A stretch of DNA of 9,122 nt from positions 1-9,122 of the forward strand of contig JBOFSR010000058.1 of NCBI GenBank assembly GCA_051651645.1, read 5' to 3'. The DNA is from JBOFSR01 sp051651645. Lineage in GTDB: Bacteria; Spirochaetota; Spirochaetia; Treponematales; Treponemataceae. The position numbers were made by a program, and so were the translations under genes. This document shows, piece after piece, positions 1-7,196 of this stretch; position 1 is the first letter of the stretch, and the number at the start of each line of letters is the position of its first letter. The notes below the pieces were generated by a model. It saw only the letters and a program-made list of their open reading frames with translations, made no database searches and was not told where the DNA came from.

Positions 1-1762
1 GCGTATCCACCTTTCGATAAATTCTATCAATTCCATTTAATTCATCTTCAAGATGAGTTTCAATTTCTTTAATTTCGTCAAGTCGGTCATTTGGAATGCT
101 CGTTTTTATTCTCACAATTTCCTCACGCACTTTAAGCGAAGTAAGCTTCATAAGAGGTGCACCCTTTTTAATGATGGCAAGTGATTTATTATAAAAATTC
201 ATAATGAGTTGCAAAATCAAAATTTGCTTTTCTGGCACCGAATACACATCGATATCATCAAAGGCACTTTGCTGTAAAAAGCCATTTTTAATCATATCAG
301 CAACAATCAAAATGAGGCGCTCGGTATCTGGCAAGGCATCAGGGCCAATGAGGCGAACAATTTGCTGCAAGCGTTGCTCGCGTTTTAGTAAATCAAGTGC
401 TTCAAAACGAATAGTTGCCCAACGCGGATCGAGTTTATCCCACCAACCACGCACTTCTTCGGCATATTCTGAATATGAGTCAATCCAGCCGATCGCAGGA
501 TAATGGCGAGAGTTTGCAAGTTCACGATCTAAAGCCCAAAAGCATCGAATAAATCGCTTTGTATGCTGAGTTACAGGCTCTGAAAAGTCTCCTCCAGGTG
601 GGGAAACTGCTCCAATGATTGAAACAGAGCCTTCTGCATCACACAGTGTTGTAATTCGCCCAGCTCGCTCATAAAACTCAGCAAGCCGTGTCGGTAAATA
701 CGCAGGAAATCCTTCTTCGGCAGGCATTTCTTCCATTCGCCCAGAAAGCTCACGCAAGGCTTCAGCCCAGCGACTCGTCGAGTCAGCCATGATAGCAACA
801 GCCATTCCCATATCGCGATAGTATTCTGCAAGCGTAATACCTGAATACAGCGAAACTTCACGTGCCGCAACAGGCATATTTGATGTATTTGCAATAAGAA
901 TTGTTCTTTCCATAAGAGATCGTCCTGTTCGAGGATCAATCAATTCTGGAAACTCGGTCAAAACATCAGTCATTTCATTGCCACGCTCGCCACAGCCAAT
1001 ATACACAATCAAATCTGCATCACACCATTTAGCAACGGCATGTTGAGTCATCGTTTTACCAGTACCAAATCCACCAGGGATGGCAGCGGTTCCACCTTTA
1101 GAAAGCGGAAAAAACACATCGATGACGCGCTGTCCTGTAACCAATGGCTCAGAGACGGTTAATTTATCTTTAAAAGGACGAGGTTTTCGTACAGGCCAAT
1201 AATGAGCAAGGTAGATTTTCTCGCCCAAATTAGTTTCTGCAATGACATCCTCAATCGTATATTCACCACTTTGTACAATTTTTGTAAGCGTTTTGCCCTT
1301 AATAAACGGTGGCACCATTATTTTATGATTAACAGAAGAAGTTTCTTGCACCGTACCGAGCACAAAACCTGCACTAATTGCATCGCCTTGTTTTGAAGTC
1401 AAATTAAACTGCCATTTCTTTGTAGCATCTAACGGCTCAGATCGCTGACCTGGAAGCAAAAAGGCCCCTGTATCCTCGCTCATGTTTTTAAGCGGCCGTT
1501 GAATCCCATCATAAATTGTTCCGATTAAGCCTGGCCCAAGACGAACAGAAAGAGGGCGAAGATTACTTACCGCCTTTTCCCCCACGTGCATTCCTGTGTC
1601 ATCTTCATATACTTGAATAGTTGCAAGGCCTTTTTTTTGGCGAATAATTTCCCCAATGAGTTTTTTTTCGCCCACATCAACAACATCGTAGAGTCCACAA
1701 TTTTCAAGTCCACTAGCATAGACAATAGGCCCAGAAATACGGGTAATTTTACCTTCTATCAT
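1..1762 (-). CDS. atpA: V/A-type ATPase catalytic subunit A (3' end cut by window edge)
   Basis: Catalytic A subunit of the cytoplasmic V1/A1 head; three copies alternate with B and hydrolyse or make ATP. I translated 587 codons from the ATG at 1762 without meeting a stop. Spirochaete A subunits are about that long, so only a few residues should be missing. Visible in order: N-terminal barrel (MIEGKITRISGPIVYASG), an A-type-specific insert before the nucleotide site, the P-loop GGFGTGKT at residues 230-237 (K236), GERGNEM with the presumed catalytic Glu259, MADSTSRWAEALRE from 325, then SPPGGDFSEPVTQHT and a helical C-terminus. The start is set by a strong AAGGAGT 5 nt upstream. The ATG overlaps the subunit E stop (ATGA), implying translational coupling. 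B and D are expected next, outside the window. Identification is essentially certain. Confidence 0.97.
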   Translation of the reverse strand, partial: MIEGKITRISGPIVYASGLENCGLYDVVDVGEKKLIGEIIRQKKGLATIQVYEDDTGMHVGEKAVSNLRPLSVRLGPGLIGTIYDGIQRPLKNMSEDTGAFLLPGQRSEPLDATKKWQFNLTSKQGDAISAGFVLGTVQETSSVNHKIMVPPFIKGKTLTKIVQSGEYTIEDVIAETNLGEKIYLAHYWPVRKPRPFKDKLTVSEPLVTGQRVIDVFFPLSKGGTAAIPGGFGTGKTMTQHAVAKWCDADLIVYIGCGERGNEMTDVLTEFPELIDPRTGRSLMERTILIANTSNMPVAAREVSLYSGITLAEYYRDMGMAVAIMADSTSRWAEALRELSGRMEEMPAEEGFPAYLPTRLAEFYERAGRITTLCDAEGSVSIIGAVSPPGGDFSEPVTQHTKRFIRCFWALDRELANSRHYPAIGWIDSYSEYAEEVRGWWDKLDPRWATIRFEALDLLKREQRLQQIVRLIGPDALPDTERLILIVADMIKNGFLQQSAFDDIDVYSVPEKQILILQLIMNFYNKSLAIIKKGAPLMKLTSLKVREEIVRIKTSIPNDRLDEIKEIETHLEDELNGIDRIYRKVDT

Positions 1763-2379
1763 ACTGACTCCTTGCCAAATAGTGATGAAACAAGCTCAAA
1801 TCGATATTTATCAAGTAATTCTTCAACAATATCTTTCATAATAATTCTGCATTTTATTTTTTTATCGGAGGTTTCTAAAATCATCCCCAAAGCGAGTATT
1901 TCATTTTCAATTTCTACATCAGACATTTGAACAGATGAAATAATTTTTGCCTTGTTTTCACTTTCTACAAGTTTTTTCAAAACAGCTTCATCAAAACCAT
2001 TAAAGGTCATGATGAGTTCTTGCTTTTGTAGAATATTTTTGTAGCGAGCAAGTCTGTCTCGTAAAAGAAAGAGTTGTTTCTCCTCGCCCAAATTATATAC
2101 ATACCCTGCAATAATTTTTTCAACTTGCTCATTTTGATATGAGACTAAAAATCTTCCCTTTTCCAAAGGAAATTTTGCTTCAACATCTTGACGATATTTT
2201 TCAATTTGAGTTGCATATATCGCCTGTTTTTCTTCTTTCTCTTTTTCAATTCGCTGATTAATTTTATTAAAAATATTTTTGCTTTCAAACTCAACATTTT
2301 TTAAAATCTTATCAGCCTTTCTTCTTGCATCTTCTTGTATCTCTTGATCGAGAACTTTAGTTGAACGTAATTCTTCCAT
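1759..2379 (-). CDS. atpE: V/A-type ATPase peripheral stalk subunit E
   Basis: Subunit E pairs with the small G/H subunit to form the coiled-coil peripheral stalk that stops the A3B3 head from rotating. The 206-aa product fits the family. Residues about 10-80 are charged, heptad-like helix rich in K, E and Q. The C-terminal half is a globular cap ending in the family-like stretch GMILETSDKKIKCRIIMKDIVEELL, followed by SLFGKE. An in-frame TAA lies immediately before the ATG, so the start cannot be further upstream. There is no recognisable Shine-Dalgarno before this ATG (TTGGCAAAATAA), unlike its neighbours. The stop overlaps the subunit A start by 4 bp. The 89-bp gap to F holds a terminator-like hairpin and a possible promoter, so E may begin a separately controlled E-A(-B-D) segment. 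Confidence 0.92.
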   Translation of the reverse strand: MEELRSTKVLDQEIQEDARRKADKILKNVEFESKNIFNKINQRIEKEKEEKQAIYATQIEKYRQDVEAKFPLEKGRFLVSYQNEQVEKIIAGYVYNLGEEKQLFLLRDRLARYKNILQKQELIMTFNGFDEAVLKKLVESENKAKIISSVQMSDVEIENEILALGMILETSDKKIKCRIIMKDIVEELLDKYRFELVSSLFGKESV

Positions 2380-2389
2380 TTATTTTGCC

Positions 2390-2418
2390 AATATAAAAAT
2401 CTTTTTAAAATTCGTGAA
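2390..2418 (-). promoter_or_regulatory. Possible internal sigma-70-type promoter before atpE
   Basis: On the minus strand TTCACG (2418-2413) and TATATT (2395-2390) are separated by 17 nt. They match the consensus at 4/6 and 5/6. Transcription would begin around 2383, only a few nt before the E start codon, giving a nearly leaderless mRNA. This would fit the missing Shine-Dalgarno. The region is very AT-rich, so a chance match is quite possible. Confidence 0.3.
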
Positions 2419-2443
2419 GAAAAAATCTTCATTGCTATATCAC

Positions 2444-2470
2444 ATTAAAAAGCGTAAATTACTTACGCTT
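2444..2470 (-). terminator. Terminator or attenuator hairpin between F and E
   Basis: On the minus strand AAGCGTAA pairs perfectly with TTACGCTT (8 bp, 2470-2463 with 2457-2450) around the 5-nt loop GTAAT, followed directly by a T-rich run (CTTTTTAA). The stem begins within the TAA stop codon of subunit F. This has the form of a rho-independent terminator, although with only three G-C pairs it is probably leaky. Because E and A lie downstream in the same direction, it more likely reduces transcription past F than ends it. Confidence 0.6.
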
Positions 2471-2810
2471 AAATATGAACACCGATTGCTTCTCTAATGG
2501 CGTCAGTAAGCCGTTTTTTTCCTTCTAAACGCCCTTGAATTGGTGGAATCTCAACAATCAAAGGAAAATCTCCTTTTTTTTGCCAAGCTAGGACTTCATC
2601 TTCAATCATAACTGAAACACTTTCGGTTAAAATCAGTACTTTAATATCAGATGCCTGGGCAGTAATATTTTTGCCGTCAACAATGCCACCGCTTGTAACA
2701 CGCAAAAAAGCATCAAGGGCTTCACCTCGATTTACTGCCACTTCTCCTTTAACTCCAACCAGTTCAAAAGCTAATACAAGTTCTCGCTCACCAATTATAT
2801 AATAATTCAC
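2469..2810 (-). CDS. atpF: V/A-type ATPase subunit F (central stalk)
   Basis: Subunit F binds D in the central rotor axle and modulates ATP hydrolysis. The 113-aa product matches the usual F length. It has the expected alternating beta/alpha pattern: YYIIGERELVLAFELVGVKG at the N-terminus, a middle strand IKVLILTESVSVMI, and PLIVEIPPI near the C-terminus, which resembles the family's conserved I-P-hydrophobic segment. The start codon is GTG. The Shine-Dalgarno is poor (a GCGAGAG stretch about 12 nt upstream), so F may be weakly translated or depend on ribosomes arriving from K, 30 nt upstream. Its stop codon is the first part of the terminator-like stem described separately. Confidence 0.9.
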   Translation of the reverse strand: MNYYIIGERELVLAFELVGVKGEVAVNRGEALDAFLRVTSGGIVDGKNITAQASDIKVLILTESVSVMIEDEVLAWQKKGDFPLIVEIPPIQGRLEGKKRLTDAIREAIGVHI

Positions 2811-2833
2811 GTTTTAATAACTCTCGCTAATAG

Positions 2834-2852
2834 CTTTCGCTTAGGCGAAAAG
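2834..2852 (-). promoter_or_regulatory. Hairpin over the atpK stop codon
   Basis: The plus strand reads TTTCGC-TTAG-GCGAAA, a 6-bp perfect stem with a 4-nt loop; one more C-G pair forms if one A is bulged. The K stop codon is in the loop. No T-run follows on the minus strand, so it is not a standard terminator. It could protect the 3' end of K mRNA or impede passage into F, whose own ribosome site is weak. Confidence 0.4.
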
Positions 2853-3170
2853 TAATAAAACTGCAACTAAAAAGCCCCAAAGACAAATACCTTCTGCAAG
2901 TCCAACAAATGGAAGTGCTTTTCCTGATAGATCAGCATTTTCAGCCATAGCACCCATTGCAGCAGCACCAATTTTACCAACAGCCATTCCACCTGCAATA
3001 CAAGCAAGACCAACAGCTAAAGCTGCGGCAATGTACTTAATAGCTGCAGAATCATTTTTTGCCGCACTAACAGCTTCCGTATTTGTAGCTGGAGTTGCCT
3101 CTTCGGATGCAAACAAACCAAAGCATGCAAAACAAATCATCAATAAAACAATAATTGATTTTCGTTTCAT
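2841..3170 (-). CDS. atpK: V/A-type ATPase proteolipid subunit K (c-ring)
   Basis: Membrane c-ring subunit that carries the translocated ion. The 109-aa product has a single hairpin: TM1 at about 46-72 (glycine/alanine-rich, GGMAVGKIGAAAMGA), a polar loop (AENADLSGK), and TM2 at about 86-109 with the essential carboxylate Glu93 in LAEGICLW. An extra N-terminal segment of about 22 residues (basic MKRK, then hydrophobic, then LFA-SEE) looks like a cleavable signal peptide, followed by a linker rich in A, T and E. Alignment by eye with Na+-type c subunits puts Val64 where their ligand Gln sits, and Gly94 after Glu93 where they have Ser. This favours protons, but weakly. AGAGGT lies 7 nt before the ATG. 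Hairpins flank the gene on both sides, as might be expected for a subunit needed in many copies. Confidence 0.93.
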   Translation of the reverse strand: MKRKSIIVLLMICFACFGLFASEEATPATNTEAVSAAKNDSAAIKYIAAALAVGLACIAGGMAVGKIGAAAMGAMAENADLSGKALPFVGLAEGICLWGFLVAVLLLFA

Positions 3171-3198
3171 TTTTTACCTCTGAAAAAATTAATATTGT

Positions 3199-3219
3199 AA
3201 GCTTTCACACTGAAAACTT
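3199..3219 (-). promoter_or_regulatory. Hairpin upstream of atpK in the I-K gap
   Basis: In minus-strand RNA, AAGUUUUCA pairs with UGAAAGCUU (9 bp including one U-G wobble) around a GUG loop. It lies in the 88-bp gap between I and K, about 29 nt before the K start. A second, smaller stem (CTTATC/GATAAG with a 3-nt loop, 3235-3249) is just upstream near the I stop. A U-run follows only after 9 nt, so it is not a clear terminator. A role in mRNA processing or stabilising the K message is inference. Confidence 0.4.
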
Positions 3220-3258
3220 TTTTTATTTAAAGGGCTTATCATTGATAAGTCTCTTAAA

Positions 3259-5238
3259 CTACTTGTCTTTATACTGAAACTCAAAAGGTTTAAACTCCTT
3301 CCCCGTTTCAGTAAAAAATTTTGAGAAAAACTCATAATAATGCAATCGAATAACTTGAATTGCAACAATCATTCCCTCAAGTATAATAACAACGGCATTT
3401 CCAAGAATCATAACAAAAACACCACCAGCAAAATGCACATCCGCCATTTTATCAGTCAGCGTAAAAATAATTGTACCTAAAACAGCATGAGCTAAGGCAA
3501 AAGCTCCAACTCGTAAAAAACTTACTGAATTTGATAGATAGCTTGAAACAACTTCCAAAATCTCAACAAGGCCTTCAATAAATGCAATGCCAAATCCATT
3601 TTTGAAAATTGGTTTGTGTCCCTCAACAAGACGCTCAAGCGGATGAGCCATAAAAACACCAAAAAGCGTAATTGCAATAACAGCCCAATCCCACCACATA
3701 ATCGTACTTTTAAGTGCAAAAACACGAATGATCATAAAAACGACATACCAGAAAAAAAGTGCTCCGCTCAAACCAGTTTTTCCAAACAAGGCATTACCAT
3801 ACTTTTTAAGCAAAAATTGATTAGCAATATTGATAACCAAGCCAATTGAATTGATTATAAAACCAACGGCTATCGTAAAAAGGAAAAACATAAAAAGCTT
3901 ATCAAGCGTGCCACCAGAGGGCATTAAATGTAAAATATAACTGCGTGGCTCACCAAAAAGACCCGTAACAAAGCGACTAAACGGCTTTAACACATTGCCA
4001 TTTGCAAAAAACTCACCTGTTAAAAGCCCCATAAAAGAGCTACTAATTCCAATACCAATAAAAATTGGGCCAAATTTATTCCAGCCTTTAATTGTAATTA
4101 TATTATTTGCAAGCAAAATTCCTACAAGCAAAAAAACCAATCCCTGTCCTAAATCCCCAAACATAATACCAAAAAGGAGGGTGAAAAAGAAAGCCACAAG
4201 GGGAGTCGGATCAATCGTTCCATAAAGAGGAGCACCATAACTAAAAACAAGCCGTTCAAAGCTACTAACAAATTTACCATGCTTGAGCTTAACAGGAACT
4301 TTTTCATAGCCATCACGAACCGTCGGCACTTCCTCTGGCACATATTGCGTAATTGCAATCCGCCCTGAAGTGATTTTATCTAAATCTTTTGTAAATTTCT
4401 CTATATCATACTCTGGAATCCAGCCCGTTATCCGATAAACCATCTGTGTAGATTCAAGCTTGTTACGAAGCGTTTGCACCTGCATTCCAATTGAAAATGA
4501 CTGCAAAAGGTGAAGCAAGGTTTGGGCATGAGTGTCTGCATAATTCATACGCTCTTTTTCTATCGTAGATAAAGCTTCCTTTGCAACCTGTGTTTGTTCA
4601 GCAAGTTTTTGTATAATATCATCAGGAATACCCTGAAAATTCTTAGCAATTTCAATATCAACAAAGCCAAATCGCTTTAACTCAGAATCAAGGGCAAATC
4701 GTCCTTTTTTAGAAGTCGCTGCCAAAATTTTCGTTTTATCCTCGCCTAAAGGAATGATAACAGCCCGTTGAGCAAGCGAAAATTGCAATACATCAAAATG
4801 AGAGGGATCAATTTTTCCAATCCGCAACGTCAAAAAAGATAAATGCTCAAGTTCACTATACGGAACCTTAAGGTTTGCAAAAGCGAGGGCTTCTTGATAC
4901 GCCTCTGTTGTCCGTTTTATATTTTCTAAAGCCTTAGTTTCTTTATTTTTGAGCTCATCAACGGCAGAAAGAAGTTTGATTGCCTCAGAAGTTTCTGCTT
5001 TTGTTTGTGTTGATGAATCGTTCGTGTAATCGTGCAAGTCAGCAATATTAAGATAAGAGCGAGCAACTTGTAATTTTTCAAAAATATCTTGAGCAGAGTT
5101 TTGCTTTTGATCTAAGGAGTCAGATAATTCATTTTGAAATTGAAAATTCTTCCTTTTACCCAAATACTCAATAATTTTTTCAACGTCATCTTTGAGAATC
5201 ATTAATTCAACAAGTCGCATTATTGCAGTTTTTGCCAT
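3259..5238 (-). CDS. atpI: V/A-type ATPase membrane subunit I (a-subunit homologue)
   Basis: Subunit I is the stator membrane subunit that holds the ion half-channels against the K ring. The 659-aa product has the usual two parts: an N-terminal cytoplasmic arm (about 1-335, with charged helical stretches) that binds the peripheral stalks, and a C-terminal membrane domain (about 340-650) with several strong hydrophobic segments, starting around TPLVAFFFTLLFGIMFGDLGQ. Two conserved arginines are visible. Arg576 is in SFLRVGAFALAHA, equivalent to the essential Arg735 of yeast Vph1 (SYLRLWALSLAHA). Arg631 is in QVIRLHYYEFFSKFF, equivalent to the yeast R799 region (SLRLHWVESMSKFF). The C-terminus FKPFEFQYK is also typical. 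The start has AGAGGT 6 nt upstream. It lies 17 nt after C and 88 nt before K. Confidence 0.96.
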   Translation of the reverse strand: MAKTAIMRLVELMILKDDVEKIIEYLGKRKNFQFQNELSDSLDQKQNSAQDIFEKLQVARSYLNIADLHDYTNDSSTQTKAETSEAIKLLSAVDELKNKETKALENIKRTTEAYQEALAFANLKVPYSELEHLSFLTLRIGKIDPSHFDVLQFSLAQRAVIIPLGEDKTKILAATSKKGRFALDSELKRFGFVDIEIAKNFQGIPDDIIQKLAEQTQVAKEALSTIEKERMNYADTHAQTLLHLLQSFSIGMQVQTLRNKLESTQMVYRITGWIPEYDIEKFTKDLDKITSGRIAITQYVPEEVPTVRDGYEKVPVKLKHGKFVSSFERLVFSYGAPLYGTIDPTPLVAFFFTLLFGIMFGDLGQGLVFLLVGILLANNIITIKGWNKFGPIFIGIGISSSFMGLLTGEFFANGNVLKPFSRFVTGLFGEPRSYILHLMPSGGTLDKLFMFFLFTIAVGFIINSIGLVINIANQFLLKKYGNALFGKTGLSGALFFWYVVFMIIRVFALKSTIMWWDWAVIAITLFGVFMAHPLERLVEGHKPIFKNGFGIAFIEGLVEILEVVSSYLSNSVSFLRVGAFALAHAVLGTIIFTLTDKMADVHFAGGVFVMILGNAVVIILEGMIVAIQVIRLHYYEFFSKFFTETGKEFKPFEFQYKDK

Positions 5239-5255
5239 ATCAACCTCTTTATTTG

Positions 5256-6251
5256 CTACAACATTTTTTTAATGTTTTCAGGCGAAATATTTAATCGCAA
5301 ACTTTCTGTTGCGGTTCTAATATAATTTAATTCTTGCTGCTTGATTTTAAACCACGCAACTAAAAATGCAGACGAAAATGGATTTTGATGAAACTGGGAC
5401 TGTGCAATTTTTAGCACCGTATTTTTAGCCATATTTTCAACCCAACACGGATCAATCGTCCACACAACACCCTCTTCATTTGGATTTAAAAGGTATGCGT
5501 ATTCCCAATCTTGCCAGTCATCAAAAGAAGTCATAGAAAAATTTACAATACGGGAGGCAGGGCCTGCGATGGGGTCTTGTGTTACAGAACCTTCTGTAAC
5601 TTTTATTAAGCGTAAAAGCACTTCTTCTGGGCGCATATTATAGTACAAACGAAGGCGAATTGCCCAAATTATATTTTGAAAAATTAAATCTTTTTGCAAA
5701 AGTTTTTGTACAGGAGATCGCTCATTTAATGGAAGCTTTTTAATTGAGAGCCACAAATCTTTCATGTACTCACTATCAAGGCGTCTTTCAACATTTTTCT
5801 CTTCAGAAACTTCTGGAAGCTGTGAAAGCCAGCTTACTTTTGAATTATGCGTAACGCCACTCAAAAGAGGATATTCATCATACTTCAAAAACGCAAAATC
5901 TTTTAGCGAAACAATATTAGGCTTAGAAGCACCTGCTCGAACAGAGCCAATCATTATCTTCAAATTAATGTAATCATAGTACTGCAAAAGCTTTACCGTA
6001 ACTAAATCAGGCTTGCTATAAGCTTTTAAAAGAAGCATATACTCATTAATAAAGGTCTCTTTTGCATGCTTTTCAAGTTGCTGTGCAAGCAAAGTCTCTG
6101 GCACATGAGGAACTTCTTCTTTGAAAATTAGCGTCCAAAGTCCAGAAAGATTTTGCACTTCAAACAGCTTTTCTGTTCGCTTTCCTACAAAAGAGCGGGC
6201 AAGTATTCCACTGGCACGAGCATATACATAGGAATGAACACTAGATCCCAT
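5256..6251 (-). CDS. atpC: V/A-type ATPase subunit C (AC39/d-type, rotor-to-ring socket)
   Basis: Subunit C (equivalent to eukaryotic subunit d, AC39 family) couples the central axle to the top of the K ring. The 331-aa product is close to the family length and almost entirely helical. Recognisable segments are the N-terminal YVYARASGILARSF, the middle YYDYINLKIMIGSVRAG with the family's Y-x-N-L-K pattern, and the C-terminal LVAWFKIKQQELNYIRTATESLRLNI, which resembles the family's end (E-x2-x-I-R). The start is 2 nt after the stop of the small stalk gene, with AGGT within that gene's end as ribosome site, so the two are probably coupled. Position before I rather than between E and F differs from the E. 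hirae/Thermus order. Confidence 0.88.
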   Translation of the reverse strand: MGSSVHSYVYARASGILARSFVGKRTEKLFEVQNLSGLWTLIFKEEVPHVPETLLAQQLEKHAKETFINEYMLLLKAYSKPDLVTVKLLQYYDYINLKIMIGSVRAGASKPNIVSLKDFAFLKYDEYPLLSGVTHNSKVSWLSQLPEVSEEKNVERRLDSEYMKDLWLSIKKLPLNERSPVQKLLQKDLIFQNIIWAIRLRLYYNMRPEEVLLRLIKVTEGSVTQDPIAGPASRIVNFSMTSFDDWQDWEYAYLLNPNEEGVVWTIDPCWVENMAKNTVLKIAQSQFHQNPFSSAFLVAWFKIKQQELNYIRTATESLRLNISPENIKKML

Positions 6252-6253
6252 AA

Positions 6254-6562
6254 TTAGTTACCTGCGAAAAACAAAGAATCAAGCAAAAGCGTTCCAGCTT
6301 TTTTATCTAATGGCAGGGAACGCACGCTATCATAATAGGCATTAATTTTTTCTTGATAATCAGTGTCTATTTGATTTTTTTGCTCATGATATTTTTTCTC
6401 TTCATGAGCAATTATTTTTTCATATTCAGTTTTAAAATTTGCATCAGCATCTAAGCGAACTTGAGCTAAGCGTTTATCAGCCTCTGTCTGTGCATCAAAC
6501 AAAAGGGACGCTGCCTGGTGCTCAATATCAATTAAACGACCAATTAAATCCTGATCACTCAC
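6254..6562 (-). CDS. Small coiled-coil stalk subunit, G/H-like, of the V/A-type ATPase
   Basis: Probable partner of subunit E in the peripheral stalk (called G, H or NtpF in different systems). The 102-aa product is almost all one charged helix from about residue 8 to 80, rich in A, E, K, D and Q, with family-like features: an N-terminal I-x2-E-x2-A (LIDIEHQAASLLFDAQTEAD) and a coiled-coil middle. There is no membrane segment. The start codon is GTG, preceded by an excellent GGAGGAG 5 nt upstream. It is the first ATPase subunit gene, 51 nt after the PTS IIA gene and 2 nt before C. Sequence similarity in this family is low, so the call rests on length, composition and position. Confidence 0.8.
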   Translation of the reverse strand: MSDQDLIGRLIDIEHQAASLLFDAQTEADKRLAQVRLDADANFKTEYEKIIAHEEKKYHEQKNQIDTDYQEKINAYYDSVRSLPLDKKAGTLLLDSLFFAGN

Positions 6563-6613
6563 AAATACTCCTCCAATTAACTTGATTTACAAATTAATGC
6601 ACACTACCTAAGA

Positions 6614-7084
6614 TTAAAGAGATGATAACTCATCTTCATACTCACACAAAACACGATGAACAGATTCTGAATCTTTTTGTGCAAGAATATCCTTTACAAA
6701 TTTTTTATTTTGAAGCAACTGAGCAAGTCGTTTTAGAACACGTAAATGCAAGCCACAATCATCTACGGGAGAGATGATAAGAAAAACCAAATGCACGGGC
6801 ATATCATCCATAGCACCATAGTCAATCCCATACTGAGAGATACCAATAACGCCATGCACATCTGTGCATGCATCACACCTTCCATGAGGAACGGCAATAC
6901 TTGAGCCAATTCCTGTTGTCATTTTGCTTTCTCTTTCTTGCACTGTTTGTAAAATCTTCACTTTGTCAGCACAGCCATTTACAGTAGCATAAAGCTCCAC
7001 AAGCTCTTCGAAAAGCTCGTCCTTGTCATTGCTACCTAAGTCAACACAAATGCTATTTTTCTGAAAAACTTCTCCCAAAATCAT
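6614..7084 (-). CDS. ptsN: PTS system IIA protein, PtsN/fructose-mannitol type
   Basis: A single IIA domain of 156 aa (PTS EIIA type 2 family), which accepts phosphate from HPr or NPr on a histidine. The active-site motif is clear: RESKMTTGIGSSIAVPHGR with phospho-acceptor His67. The second conserved histidine is His113 in GLHLRVLKRLAQLL. No IIB, IIC or HPr domain is fused and no sugar transporter gene is nearby, so a regulatory role like that of PtsN (IIA-Ntr) is more likely than sugar uptake. GGAAGG lies 6 nt before the ATG. A good promoter lies about 105 nt upstream and the first ATPase gene starts 51 nt downstream with no clear terminator between, so it is probably the first gene of the ATPase transcript. 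IIA domain identification is firm; regulation of the ATPase is inference. Confidence 0.92.
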   Translation of the reverse strand: MILGEVFQKNSICVDLGSNDKDELFEELVELYATVNGCADKVKILQTVQERESKMTTGIGSSIAVPHGRCDACTDVHGVIGISQYGIDYGAMDDMPVHLVFLIISPVDDCGLHLRVLKRLAQLLQNKKFVKDILAQKDSESVHRVLCEYEDELSSL

Positions 7085-7142
7085 ACAACCTTCCTACCTT
7101 CCTTTAGTTTTTTTGATACGATTGAAAACATCCCTAAGTTTG

Positions 7143-7159
7143 TATTTTAATTTAAAATA
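7143..7159. repeat. 17-nt perfect A/T palindrome in the ptsN leader
   Basis: TATTTTAA-T-TTAAAATA is a perfect palindrome with 8-nt arms, about 30 to 50 nt downstream of the predicted transcription start. It could be an operator for a repressor or a weak RNA stem. It contains no G or C, and the surrounding DNA is very AT-rich, so it could also be chance. Confidence 0.25.
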
Positions 7160-7196
7160 AACCTTATAAGACACTGCTCTAAAACATAATTTTATA

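Noticed and set aside
571..939. Minus-strand frame within subunit A
   Set aside because: It is out of frame with atpA, whose conserved GER and DSTSRW motifs occupy the same bases.
204..1930. Plus-strand open frames opposite subunits A and E (204-503, 1202-1396, 1586-1930)
   Set aside because: They lie antisense to well-identified ATPase genes, have no family-like sequence and no good ribosome sites.
3120..3140. Lipoprotein signal in subunit K (C-F-A-C)
   Set aside because: It lacks a proper lipobox residue set, and a lipid anchor would be unexpected for a c-ring subunit; an ordinary signal peptide fits better.
3522..4358. Open frames on both strands within subunit I, and 5764-5973 within subunit C
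   Set aside because: All are shadows of the membrane and helical coding sequences of the real genes.
7085..7190. Riboswitch in the roughly 105-nt ptsN leader
   Set aside because: No conserved aptamer-like core or expression-platform stem is visible; only the A/T palindrome.
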